The translations under genes and the position numbers were made by a program. Positions 23,651 through 34,984 of a DNA stretch of 64,000 nucleotides are shown here, one piece after another. The notes below the pieces were generated by a model, which saw only the letters and a program-made list of their open reading frames with translations, was not told where the DNA came from and searched no databases. Numbering within the stretch: the stretch's first letter is position 1; every line of letters starts with the position of its first letter. Source of the stretch: Anarhynchus alexandrinus (Eukaryota; Chordata; Aves; Charadriiformes; Charadriidae); the NCBI GenBank assembly GCA_008711295.1, contig VUYV01000003.1, forward strand, positions 4,533,326 through 4,597,325, given 5' to 3'.

Positions 23651-25635
23651 TTGCATACAGTCTGTTTGGACATGCCTTTTATCATGCAAGTGACCTAATT
23701 ATTCATTAATGCGTTTTTAAGTTAGGTGTGTTCAGACATGTAAGGTCCCTTGCACCTGCATTTCAGGCAACTGGATGACCTGCTAATTGGGTCTTTGAAA
23801 TAAAAACAAGAGAGCTTCTGTTCACAGACTTGAAGAGTGTAGGAACTCGTCTGTGGTTGCACATTTAAAATTGCTACAGACGACAATATTGGCAAATTAG
23901 AGGGCAATTTTTTGCCTCAGTGGTCCAGTCCTCCTTTGCAGTTTTAAGTAAATTGCTATTAAAAGACTTAGGAAATAAATATAATTTAATTTGAGGAAGT
24001 AACACTGATGAATTGGACAATGATAATTGTTTACTCCTGAAAAAAAATCCTACTTTTCCTGCCAGGGACTTCAGACACATTGACTGTACAGCTACTTACT
24101 GCCTCAAAACAGAAAGCATTGGAGGGTTTGAAAGGACTTGCTGTGGTTTTGGTTCAGCTTATTTTTTATTATCATCAAAGACAAAAACATTCTTATAAAT
24201 ATAAGGAAATTCTTCCAGAAGAAAGATATTTTAAAAGAGTAAACGTCAACTTTTAACTTCTTCAAACTCTCTCCCTCATGGGTATTTTGTTGCAAGTCAC
24301 CAATTTTCCCTCAGTATTACCCCCAGCTCTTCCTTGCTATCTGTGTATATAGGATATTTAAAAGGTCATCTGCATCTGATTTAAAAAGAAAAATCAAGAG
24401 AGGAACAAAAAAAGCCCCTAAAGCATCAGCCTTTGAATTGCTGTTGAAGCTATTGGCTGTTTATACATTTATCATTTCAAACAAGGTGTAGGTCAAACAT
24501 TTCTAAAGCTCCTTTTTCTATTATGTTTTTTAATTCCTTGAGTGAATGAATGTATTGTGATGAAGTGGACTCTACTTTTCCTGAGCTATGGCTTTGAATA
24601 TAAATCATTTCAGTTTTATCAGTTCTTGCCTTTTTGGAATATCTTTCTGTGACAAGCGGATACAATTTTAAATTTGAAAGAGAAATTGAACTGAAAGGAA
24701 CTGGAGAGTTCAGACTAAGCTACTTCCCTGTTTCTTATACTGTTTTGAAGCATGATGCCATTTTAATTTGAATGCACAGTCAGGTACAAACTCTTGAGTT
24801 TGGAAACCACCCGACAGAGCTATAACTCTTCTCTGTGAAGGTGGCAAAAAGCATCTTACTGATGATTTTACACCTGCTGGAAGGGTGCCCATAACTTAGA
24901 CTATCATCCCTCTAAATTTTGCAAACAACTGATCAACACTGTTTCACTTTGTGCCTGCACAGAGCGGAATTGTCTGGTTTAGAAATTAATTTCAACATGG
25001 CAGATCACTACTATTGGGATTATTAGGAAAAAAAAAAAAAAAAGTCAAGCATTTTGAAAAGGTATTCCAGAGACTGAGAGAAGCAGTGGTGGGAAATCTA
25101 CCCCAGTGACTAGTAGGATCATACTGACCACTCAGTCTTATTATCAATTCACTTTTTATCAAATTGATAAATGACTTGCACTCAAGTATCAGTGTGTAAA
25201 AAAAAAGTAAAAGGAAGAAGTCAAATAATCTTCTTCCCTCATATCAAAACTAGCAGGTTTTCATTAAACCATTCATACATTCCCAGTGGCTCGCATTTAC
25301 CTTGTAGCACCAAACACCATTAGATGCAGCTGCCAGTTACTTGACAGAAAAAAGATGAAACAATATTCAGCTACTGGTCCCTACTCATATTTACATTTGT
25401 TTCTGAGTAGACTTGAAAAGTATTTACATAAGGGGTAAGCACATGAAAGCAATTAGATGGATGTAGAAAATCATGAAGTGAAAACCCCACACTGTTTTTA
25501 AACTGTTAATTGTGAACCACTCACAGCAGATTAAAATTAAGTATGAGCACAGTGTATGATTCTACAATACAGAGATCTATTGACACATGGAAAAGGAAAT
25601 AACAAAAAATTGGTTTAAAATACGTTAGCTAAGTA

Positions 25636-25835
25636 TGTAGGGTGTGGGTGCAGGTGGCATTGGCGGTCGGTGCGGGGCGGCCCCTGTGTGTCGGGTCCAG
25701 GGCTGCCCCGTGCCGGACACAGCCGGTTCCCGCCGGCTCCAACGGCCCCACCGCAGGGCACAGCTGAGCCCCTCAGCCACGGGCGGGCGCCGCGGGGAAA
25801 GCCTGTGTCAGAACAGGCAAAACGCTGCCTGTGAC
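25636..25835. other. GC-rich patch in AT-rich intron, likely repeat fragment
   Basis: About 200 bases rich in G and C with several CpG sites sit in otherwise AT-rich intron. GCCGG...CCGGC and GGGCGGGCGCC are examples. It contains no cadherin-like frame. On the minus strand phrases such as CCGGCTGTGTCCGGCACGG feel familiar from dispersed avian LTR-type repeats, so a fragment of a high-copy element is my first guess. A small CpG-rich regulatory element is the alternative. Confidence 0.4.
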
Positions 25836-26154
25836 ATGTGATAGGAAATAGGAAATACATTTTAGTGCTTTACCTCAGAAGTTAAACATACCAGTAATAG
25901 TCTGTAAAAGCCATGCTTGAAACTGAAAGCTTTAAAATGCTTGTGAAAGGTCATTTTTGTCACAAAGAACTAGAAATTTCCTTTAATTTTCACTGATTTA
26001 TAACTGTTAAGCAGAATTTTATGTTCCAAGATCTATTTCAATGAACAGTTTCCTCTACTTTGTACCTCCCACAAGAAACGGCATGCAATTTTAGTTTGTT
26101 TTCCTGATGGGGAAATGTTTAATTTTTTGGTTTCATTCTGCTATCCTTGCCTAT

Positions 26155-26286
26155 ATCCTTCCTTCTTTCCTTCCTTCCTTCCTTTTGTCCTTCCTTCCTT
26201 TCTCTCTTTCTCTCTCTTCCTTCCTTCTTTCTCTTTCTCTCTATCTTTTTGTCTCTTCGTCTCTCTCTTTCTTTCTCTTTCTTTCC
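26155..26286 (+). repeat. Pyrimidine microsatellite (CCTT/CTTT)n
   Basis: About 130 bases made only of short C and T words, mainly CCTT, CTTT and CTCT, with a few single G or A interruptions. The strand is almost entirely polypyrimidine, so mirror-repeat triplex DNA is possible. Confidence 0.95.
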
Positions 26287-28946
26287 TATGTGTGCTGTAT
26301 CTCCTCCAATACCTCACTTGACAGTTTGAGCTACCAGCTTCTGATGAGGCCCTACTGGTTTTATGAAACATGTGTCTTGCAGTGCTAGGTGGTTTTGGTC
26401 GAATGAACAGTCCTATTGACTTTACCGTTTTAGAGAAAAAGCAGTTTTGCTCTTTAAGGACAGATTTTAAGCAGACAGACATTCAATACATCAAGCATTT
26501 CTCCTTAACAGAACAAATACTGACACTGAACCTCCTGAGAAGGGAAAAACTTCCTTGGAACACCTACCCTCAGCTCTGTTAGATGTGGCCTGCACCCCTA
26601 AAAAAAAAAGCCTTAAAGGACAGTAATCCATTCCAGTACTATTTGACCTGAAAGGGAAAGTATTTTGTGCTCAGTCAGATCTTCACACCAAATATTAAGC
26701 CTGCATATGAGCGCTTTTAATTCAAAATCCTACTCTTCAGTCTCTCATGGCATCAAATGTCTTAACGAAAGAAAGAGCTATAGTAGAAACACTCTTTAGG
26801 AATCAAAATACAGAAGTTTTTAAAAGGGTTTGGTAAGTCTTCATCTTACCGCTACAACAGCAACACTTCATTGGGATCTTTTTTTTCTGTGTCCCACTTG
26901 ATAGCAAACCCTTTGAAATCAAGACAACATGCTCTTTTGTATTACCCTCTCCAAAACGAGTATTTTTGGTAGCTGCTTCATCAGAAAGAAAAGTCCCTTC
27001 AAAATTCCTGCTCAGGATGGTTTCTGGCTTTCATTTCTCTCAGGAAGTTATTTCGTTTAATCTTTCCTTAAAACTGATTGTTTCTCCAACAGCAACAACT
27101 TTAGGCATGTCTGATCTTAGCTAATCTTTATCCTTTTATTTTGACAGAACATGGACTTCCAGGAAGATGCATCTTTTTACCTCTGATGTTGCCAAATTCT
27201 ATGTCAAATATTTCTCATTGAATTATGGACTATACAAAGAAATACTAAGCAATTCTAACAATATTAAGCAATATGAAGGAATGCTAGCAATATACTAACT
27301 TCAAGCAGTATATTTAATTCTAATACATATACATTTAACTAGTGTACAAGCAACATCTGAGACTTCACATCTTTACGACATGGTGGCAAGCTGTCCTGAG
27401 CTCTGTTCACACTTTTGTTAAACATTATGCTCTTGCTGAGGTGTATAAAACCAATGACACTTTTTTGGGCTAGCTGTCTTTCAGGCTTTATCGAGTTAAG
27501 CATGTGGGAATCTCCTTCGGGTACCAATTCTGTAGTATATCATCCACAGTGTCAATAGACAGAGATAGTCACTAACAGGAAAAGATAGGGTATTAACCAG
27601 TAACTGTTGTTCTTGAAACCATGTCATATATGCATATGTTGCTAATACTCCAAGTCCTTTCCTCAGAATCCTGTCTGTGTTGGAGTTCTCAAACTGAGAG
27701 GAACTAAATGAGGTTGACATGTTCTGCTCCATACACCATCAAAGATAATAAGTGCACTTAGAAGCATGCAATTATGAATACTGCTAGGATAATCCTTTCT
27801 GGTAACAGTTCTAATATGGCATATGCAAAATTATATATAAATTTATCTGCAAATATCTGATAAATTCTCTTTTGAGATACTAAGAACCACTGCAGTGTAA
27901 GTAAGTACTTCCATCTCTCAAAGTACTGAAAAATTCATGTCAGTTGATCCTTTATGCAATAAAACTACTGTGATGAAAATTGCTGGAAAAAGTCACTGTC
28001 TCAGAAAGCAAAGTGGGAAAAATATCTGCAAGAATGAAACAAATGGCAAGATCTGGCAAAATAATAAGGAAGGAAAATAAACTTTAATGTGGATAAAGAA
28101 TTTCTTTGTAAATTTATTTTTGAATGACTATGGATTAAAACACTGTTGGTACACAGTAGTGCTTTAGGTGACAACTATTAGAGTAAAATTTTTAGAGTTA
28201 AAAAAATGTTTTTTTTCTGGATATACTCAAAGTAAATTGAAGTTTTTCAGAACAAGTTTGAAAATGCATAATACTTTGTAATTGTACCACTTTATATGAA
28301 AAATAATAAATGGGCCTTGAAACTATATACTAACAAAAGGAAATATAATTATGAATCAGCTTTCTGTATGTTAAGAAAGAATAATAGAACACAAATAGAC
28401 TTTCTGCACAGAAAAAGACATAAAGAAAGTATTATCCACAACTCTACCCCCAAATATGAATAAAATGGCTTTTCTGATATGAGGTTTAAGCTTCTTTTTG
28501 AACATCCCTGCATTGTTTCTCTGAAACTGGGAAAAGTACCTTTTCCTCAGAATCACTGTCTTTTAGTATATTTTTGCAAAGATAGCTCAAAGAAAAATTG
28601 TGTAATACATATATAGGTCTGGTTTCCTACACTGCTCTTTTTTATGGCTTCAACCTTTACTAGAAACTACGGTTGTGACTACTATTTGAGGTTCTGCATA
28701 TACAAAATTCACTTACATCATTTTGATTTCTACTCTCAGGATGCTGTGTATTACGTGAAGGAAAGGATAAGCATTCTGCTTTCTTATAATAATAATAAAT
28801 ACTGACCTGAAGTAACAGTGACAGTCCATAATAACTCAATTTGTACGTTGTCACCATTTCACAAACATGGTTGATTTAAACAAGGAACTCTTCAGCTGTT
28901 ACTGGATTACATATCCCATTCATTGAACCTCATTTCCATCATATTA

Positions 28947-29089
28947 TTATAGAATCATAGAATGGTTTGGTTTGGAAAGGACCTAAAGATCATCTAGTTC
29001 CAAGTCCCTGCCATAGGCAGGGACACTTCCCACTAGATCAGGTTACTCAAAGCCCCATCCAGCCTGGCCTTGAACACTTCCAGGGATGA
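28947..29089 (-). mobile_element. Short CR1 3'-end fragment
   Basis: About 143 bases starting with the tail-type string ATAGAATCATAGAATGGTTTGG and ending CCTTGAACACTTCCAGGGATG. This is the extreme 3' end of a CR1 element, inserted in minus orientation after strong 5' truncation. It shows few changes from the familiar avian CR1 3' end. Confidence 0.88.
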
Positions 29090-30439
29090 AAAGTGTTCTC
29101 ATTATCTCACATAATTTCCAAATACCATCTCCAAACATGTAGCAGAGAAATTAACAGGAAGGTGGCATCTTATGTCACCCACCTATCTGAATCATTTTGT
29201 CTTTGGATAAAATCAGATAAAAGTAAACAACCAGAAATGTTTTGACTATACAACCCAGATGGCCTTTGGAAAAGTAAGTGCAACACCAGGGTAAAGAGAT
29301 AGCTACTATGAAGTTTATTTACTATGATTTTAATTGTTAATTACTTTTTTATCTAATAATTTCAGAACTTGGACTATCAGACTGTTAAAACATTAATTAG
29401 TGTTAATAATCAAGTTTTATTTCCACATATAATCTGTTTCCTTTTGCTTCCTTTGTGTAAAACTCTCTCTGTGCAAATACAATGCTACGATACTCTTCAT
29501 TTTGCACGTTTTCTACACTTTTCCCAGACTTGTCAGAAAATTACTATAGGGCAACTTTATATACTCAGGTTAGTTTTAAATTTGCTTGCTCAAATTAAAA
29601 ACATTTTTGCTTTAAGCAGAACAAAAATGTAAAAGCGCAGTCTTAACTGCTTCTCAAGTTTCTTCTCAGTTCTGTACTCTTTATTTGCCATTTTACTTAT
29701 CTTTACTTATCACTTCCCATTTGCAAACACACGATTTTCTTTCAGCCAAAGTAGTTCTGTTTATCAACATCTCTCTCTTTTTCTAAGGCAGAGGAGCTAG
29801 CCTATAAAAATATTAACCCCTTTTTCCTCTAAAGAGTCTTCCTTCACTCATCATGACTGGAAGAAAATTATGAAGTAACACCACTCACAATTTATGATTT
29901 GGGATCATAAGTATTAAAAAACAATGCAATAAAAAAAAGTAATCAGGAGGTTTGTGAAGGAGCATAAATAATTTGAAATTCAGTGTGCCCTGCAAAGCTA
30001 TTTATTTCCTAGGACTTCTGGGGGCAATACACTTCCAAATACAATAGCATAGTGTTTTGACACTTATTATTACGTAGGCCAGGTCAATTTTCATAAGCTA
30101 TCAGCCTGTCCTGGACTGAGGGACTGTCCTAGATACTTTGGTACACTTGGGAGCCATGAATTTACACTTGATAAGTGTATGAAATAAATATAAGAACTAT
30201 TTACAAGGCCCTCTACATCCTTTGGAAATGGCTGTATCATTCAAATGCTGGTGTTAAAATTACAGACTCAAAGCAACAAATAAAAAGTGGAATCAAAAAG
30301 GCAGTTTACTCATTCATAAGCTTGCACTCTTAATTTTTTACTTAGTATTTAAATTTAATACATTTTAATAACCATTTCCTTTCTCAAACACCCCAACGTT
30401 CTTACTCCTTAAAAGAAACATTTTATAATATAATAATCC
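29090..30439. other. Intron, nothing recognised
   Basis: AT-rich sequence between two CR1 pieces; no exon or element seen. Confidence 0.55.
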
Positions 30440-31120
30440 CATGCACCAGTACATGCTGGGGACTAACTGGCTGGAAAGCCGTTTTACAGAGGGACCTTGG
30501 GGACCTCGTGGACAGCAAGATGACCATGAGCCAGCAATGTGCCCTTGCAGCAAAGAAGGTCAACAGCACCCTGGGCTCCATTAGGAAAAGCATCACCAGG
30601 AGATCAAGAGAGATGATTCTTCCTCTCTGCTCTGCCTTGTTGAGACACATCTGGAATGCTGTGTCCAGTTCTGGCTCCCCAGTAGAAAAGAGGAGAAGCT
30701 CCTGGAGAGTACAGCAAAAAGGCCACTAAGTTGATTAAGGGATGACTGGAGCATTTTTCATATGAGGAGAGGCTGAGAGAGCTGAGACTGTTCAGCCTGG
30801 AGAAGAGAAGGCTCAGCAGGGACCTTATTAATGTATATAAATACCTGGTGGGAAGAAGTGAGAGAGACAGACCTGGTCTCTTTTCAGTGGTGCACAAACT
30901 GAAATACTGGAATTTCCCTTTAAATATAGAAACAAACTTTTTACTGAGTGGGTAGTCAAACACTTGAACAGGTTGCCCAGAAAGATTGTGGAGTCTCCAT
31001 TTTTGGAGATGTTTAAAATCTGACTGGACATAGTCCTGAGCAAGCTGTAGCTGACCTTGCTTTGAGCAAGAGGATTGGGCTAGATGATCTCCAGAGGCAC
31101 CTTACATCCTCAGTTATTTT
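30440..31120 (+). mobile_element. CR1 LINE 3' portion, older copy
   Basis: Plus-strand CR1 covering the C-terminal region of ORF2 and the start of the 3' [58 protein letters not shown] and the UTR phrase GGGCTAGATGATCTCCAGAGG near 31077. Many substitutions and small deletions are present and no ATTCTATG tail is visible, so it looks older than the 11-14 kb copy. Confidence 0.85.
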
Positions 31121-31970
31121 TAACAAGTGGTTTTCAACAAGTCACTATTTCTCTGCAGTATTTTACAAGTTTAAAAACATGTAAAATATTAAAATCTTGA
31201 TTATAGAAAATGAAAATTCTGTGTTTATCACCAACTATTGGTGCTGATGATACCCATTACTGCTGAAACAAACTTCCACTTTCAAGCAAATTACTATTTT
31301 GAAGTAATTCCTTGTACCTGTTTGAATATTATCGTGGCATTATAAGTCATATATTTTTTTAATAAATGGCATGGCAAAACATAAACATTAACTGAAAATA
31401 ACTTAAAAGACAATTCCAGTGTCCTTTATGTATGCATACAGCATGCTACACAGTCTTATGTGCAGTTCTGTTGACTCCTATTGTAGTTCACTTCCTAACC
31501 ACCTCATTTCTATCACACGGTTGTTAATGAATTTTGTTCACTGCAGTTTATTGAAATTCAGGGACAGTTAAAGAGAAAGAATATTTTTTCTTCAAAATAG
31601 GTTGCATTCTTCAAACATAAGAACAGAAAAAAATATGCATTATTTTGTATGAAATAGGAAACATTTAAATAGTTGAAAAATAATTTTATAATGAATTATA
31701 AAATGTGTTTTGATACAGAAGAGATAGTGAACTGCTGGTAGGAACGATGTGCTAAAGCAAACAAATTTGTTAAAGATGTCTTCATTTGTTTCATGCAAAT
31801 ATTTCTGAATAACTTTGACTAGCAACTTTAATTTAGTGATTCTAGGAGAACAAACTATATATATATTGCCTGGAATTCTGCTTCTTATGCAATAGAATAA
31901 AACATAGAAATTAGGGCTCTGTAGAAAGATAAGTAAACTTGACAACTATACAGAAATCTTAATGAGAAAC
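31121..31970. other. Intron next to the first coding exon
   Basis: AT-rich sequence just downstream of the exon's donor site, with a (TA)n string near 31857-31865. Nothing else seen. Confidence 0.55.
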
Positions 31971-31974
31971 CTAC

Positions 31975-32205
31975 CTTGCCTACATACTGATAATCAGATC
32001 CTGTGTATTCCTCTAGAAGAAAAAACTGGTTCCACATCCAGCCTCGCTTCTGGCGGTGAATTGCTTTTCCATCATTCCCAGATGCACGTCCTGCAAAGCT
32101 TTTGGGTCTGAGATCAGGAGTCCTTCTGAACAGCATTTCTGTATGGCAGGGATGTGGCAACCACATCCAGAGCAGCAGAAGTAATAGGACTTGCTGTATT
32201 GTCAT
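31975..32205 (-). CDS. CDH10: Cadherin-10, first coding exon (signal peptide, propeptide, start of EC1)
   Basis: This exon encodes 77 residues beginning at the ATG complementary to 32203-32205, with A at -3. Residues 2-20 form a hydrophobic signal peptide rich in Leu. Residues from about 21 to 54 are a short propeptide ending in the furin-type site RQKR (51-54). The mature protein then starts GWMWNQFF, with the paired Trp2 and Trp4 that type II cadherins swap between partner cells, followed by LLEE, whose acidic residues bind calcium in EC1. The reading frame ends in phase 0 at AAG followed by a GTAGGT donor. Cadherin-10 is a calcium-dependent neuronal adhesion protein of the plasma membrane. 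By recall the propeptide and start fit CDH10 better than CDH6, CDH9, CDH12 or CDH18. CDH6 and CDH9 are the nearest alternatives. Confidence 0.93.
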
Positions 32206-32352
32206 AGTTCTCCACTGCTGATGCTCTTCAAGCTGGTCAGCGGTGGAGTCTACAGTTTTGTTTTTCTTGACTTGCTTTTTATGTCTCTAGTTGCTGATGC
32301 AGGCAAGCAGTTTCCAGCAACTCATCTCTGAACTGTACATAGTAACCAAATC
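32206..32352 (-). other. CDH10: 5' UTR part of the first coding exon of CDH10
   Basis: Upstream of the start codon the exon can be followed to a strong acceptor: a pyrimidine-rich run (TCTCTTCTCTGTTTACTTT) ending in CAG at 32353-32355. This gives 147 bases of untranslated leader and implies at least one further 5' non-coding exon. That exon was not recognised in this window. The acceptor was chosen by eye; another AG nearby could be used. Confidence 0.75.
32287..32340 (-). promoter_or_regulatory. Upstream open reading frame in the CDH10 leader
   Basis: Inside the predicted leader an ATG at 32340 (A at -3, T at +4) opens a 17-codon frame ending in TAG at 32287-32289, 81 bases before the CDH10 start. 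A second ATG lies in the same frame five codons in. The encoded peptide resembles nothing I know. If the exon boundary is right, ribosomes would meet this frame before the cadherin start, which would tend to lower translation. Function is inference only. Confidence 0.5.
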
Positions 32353-34340
32353 CTGAAAGTAAACAGAGAAGAGAGAGTACAAGTTGAAATGCATTCACTC
32401 CTTAGTGTGCAACATTCCTGCTGCTGCACCCTGCAGGTACAAAATGTTATGACATAGAAAGCAACCTGGTTCGGAATATAAAGGCTATCCAGATAAAGAG
32501 AACACTGTGAATACGTTAGGTAGCTGCTGTCAAAACACTTCTTAAGAAAGAGTGCCCTGAGATGATCAACTATTTCCCCATTAAAATCTTTCCATTTAGA
32601 AACTTCTAAGAGTGTTCTTTATATAGACTGGGGGATTAATATTGCTGAAACTTACACATTAAATTCTGCTGCCTTTGCTTCACATGTTTTCCACCCGATT
32701 TGATTTACAAGAATTCCTGTGTTTTATTAATCTTACTATCAAGAGAACTGAAAAACCAACACAAAGTAGTTTTAGAAATGAGGAAATGGTAAAACACCAG
32801 TTCTCCAGAGTATTTTAAATGGTAAAAAGGAACATCATATGCATCAGAAGAAATACAACATGACAAGAAGCAAACTTTTAAATAGAAAAAGTTCTAAAGA
32901 TGATCTTGCAATATGGAGTGATGCCAACTTGGCCTTAAAATGTAGGAAGCATTTAAAAAATGAGAGCCTGTTTTGCAAGTATCCTACGTAACTAATTTTG
33001 GAAAGTACTGAAATTAATCTCATTGTAAGAAGTGATATTGCAGAGAGAAGGCAAGCTTCTCCTAACTCATCTTTGCATTTCTTTTTTTTTTGTTTTACTT
33101 TCTTTTCTTTTAGTTTTTTTCCTTCTTCTGAGAGAACTATAAGATCTTATTTCAGCAAGACAAATTTAGCCAGGCGTTCTTCACTTTACTTCCATCCCAG
33201 CATTTAAAGAGTAACACTTTCTGCTAGTGAGATCATTTGGTAATGTTTTCCTTTAGTAAATCATGAAGACCTATGATTTGTCATCTTAATAGGATATAGT
33301 TTCTGCAAATTTTAATCAGGATGGTTTGGGTTTTTTTTTAGTATGCCCACAGAAAACAAAATGCATAGATGGTGGTCGCAGTTCCTTTTGTATTCTTCCA
33401 CATGTAGCGCAAAAGTCAAGTGGTGAAAAGCTTGGTTTGTTTTTTCTCCCCTTTTCTGGTTTTGATAGATAAGTAAAATTGCACACAGCAATCCCATGTG
33501 TCCTCTGATTTCAATAATGTCATGCTATAGCTTACTATCATCTTAAATATTTTTTATTTTCCAAAGAAAAATTGTTTCTGTGTTTCAGTTTGATATTGAT
33601 GTGCTACTTAAGATATTTCCAGTAAGCCTGTGTTGATTAAGAGTTTGCAATAAAATGTCGGGGGTTTAGAGTGGAAAGCCTATGAAATATAGTGAATTCT
33701 TGCAGTTAAAAGACACTTTGTGTGTGCATGCATGTGTGTGTGTTAATAACTGAACAGATTCAGTTCAGGAACCATCTTTTGTCTTCAGAGTTAAATTCTC
33801 TCAGGAGAATGTTTTACCCTCTCCTCCAATATTTGAAAAACTAAAGAACTTCTCAAAGCCACTGCTTTCAAGGACTTTAACCCCAAGACTGTTCACAGTA
33901 ACTCACAGGCATTCTTTTCCATTTGTCTAAATAAACACCAGGTTATGTGCTGTTTCATTTACCTTTTCTTTCTTTCTCCTAAAACATTGACATTATTTGA
34001 TTTGTGAACTTCAAATACTACCCAGAACAATCTGTTCTAATATAAACCATTAATAACATATGCTGAATTATACAAGTATGTACAAACAGGAGATGTGGTC
34101 CTCCACCTTGGGAATTATTTATCACAACTCATATTTATGTTCTTTTGAAACAAAGGTACAGTGGGTGAGAAAGGAGTGCTAAGATTTATTCTCAGATACT
34201 TAGAAATGTTTCTTCTCAAAGACCACAGGAATTTCAAACTTGAAATGAGCTCTTCAGGATATTATTAGTTTCCCTAAATATTGGAAAGCTATTTGTTTTT
34301 TTTTGAAAACGAGATAGAATATATTCTCTTTTTTTGTTGT

Positions 34341-34342
<2 letters not shown>

Positions 34343-34395
<53 letters not shown>
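34343..34395 (+). repeat. Homopolymer T run, 53 bases
   Basis: Unbroken T from 34343 to 34395 with shorter T runs just before it. No retrocopy body could be recognised beside it. Such a length is prone to sequencing error. Confidence 0.9.
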
Positions 34396-34396
<1 letters not shown>

Positions 34397-34962
34397 TCTA
34401 TTTTCACTTTCTTGTTGCCATCAGTATATATATTCCATTATTCACACATTATTATTTGATGTAGAAGTGTTGTTAAATTCCACTTGGGAAATAATGTTTC
34501 AATATTAGGAGTTGTTATTGAATTTCCTTCTTGTTAAATTAGGTCAGCAGAATGAAAGCTCAGATGAAATTTGCTAAAGTTACAAAAGTAGCTAATGCAC
34601 ATGTACTTGGCAAGAATGGCTGCTTAATGGATGTACGTAACAACAAGGTCTTTTCCCTCCTTTGAGACTCCTGTTGGAGTTCAGCTTCCTGCTTAAAATG
34701 TAATGAGTTTGATAGTAATCTACACTAAAGCAATACCTTTAAAAATAAGCTATCAAACAAGAAAATACAGACTGAAGTAATAAAAATTAAATAAAAAGCT
34801 CTAGAATAAGGGAAATGTTTGACAAGAACTAGACGAAGGAAACTTTTTAATATATAAGTACAGAAAATAGACAGAAGTCCCAGTTCTGTAATACATTGCA
34901 TATTTGGGTTTTGTGCTAACCTGCCAGAGCTGGAATAGCCAGTGGAGGAAGATAAATTTATC

Positions 34963-34984
34963 TTTTTTTTTTTTTTTTTTTTTT
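34963..34984 (+). repeat. Homopolymer T run, about 22 bases
   Basis: Second T run 570 bases from the 53-base one; no element recognised next to it. Confidence 0.9.

Larger units (their letters stand above)
23651..28946. other. Intron, mostly unassigned
   Basis: Holds the GC-rich patch at 25636-25835, the pyrimidine microsatellite at 26155-26286 and an 18-base A run near 25027. The rest is AT-rich and unassigned. Confidence 0.55.
7110..31974 (-). other. CDH10: CDH10 intron between the two coding exons
   Basis: A 24,865-base intron with a GTAGGT donor at its high-coordinate end and TTTTCAG acceptor at 7110-7116. No further cadherin exon was seen in it. It holds CR1 pieces at 11.1-14.5, 17.2-17.6, 22.3-23.7, 28.9-29.1 and 30.4-31.1 kb, two LTRs, a GC-rich patch at 25.6 kb, a pyrimidine microsatellite at 26.2 kb and a pair of identical inverted tracts. 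Confidence 0.9.

Noticed and set aside
26141..26482. 113-codon minus-strand frame rich in Lys, Arg and Glu
   Set aside because: Translation of the pyrimidine microsatellite; low complexity, no splice or start support.
31885..31974. Continuation of the first coding exon past VGK
   Set aside because: The GTAGGT donor at 31969-31974 ends the exon; the following codons are not cadherin-like.
34281..34508. 75-codon frame with a long Phe run
   Set aside because: Made by the 53-base T run.
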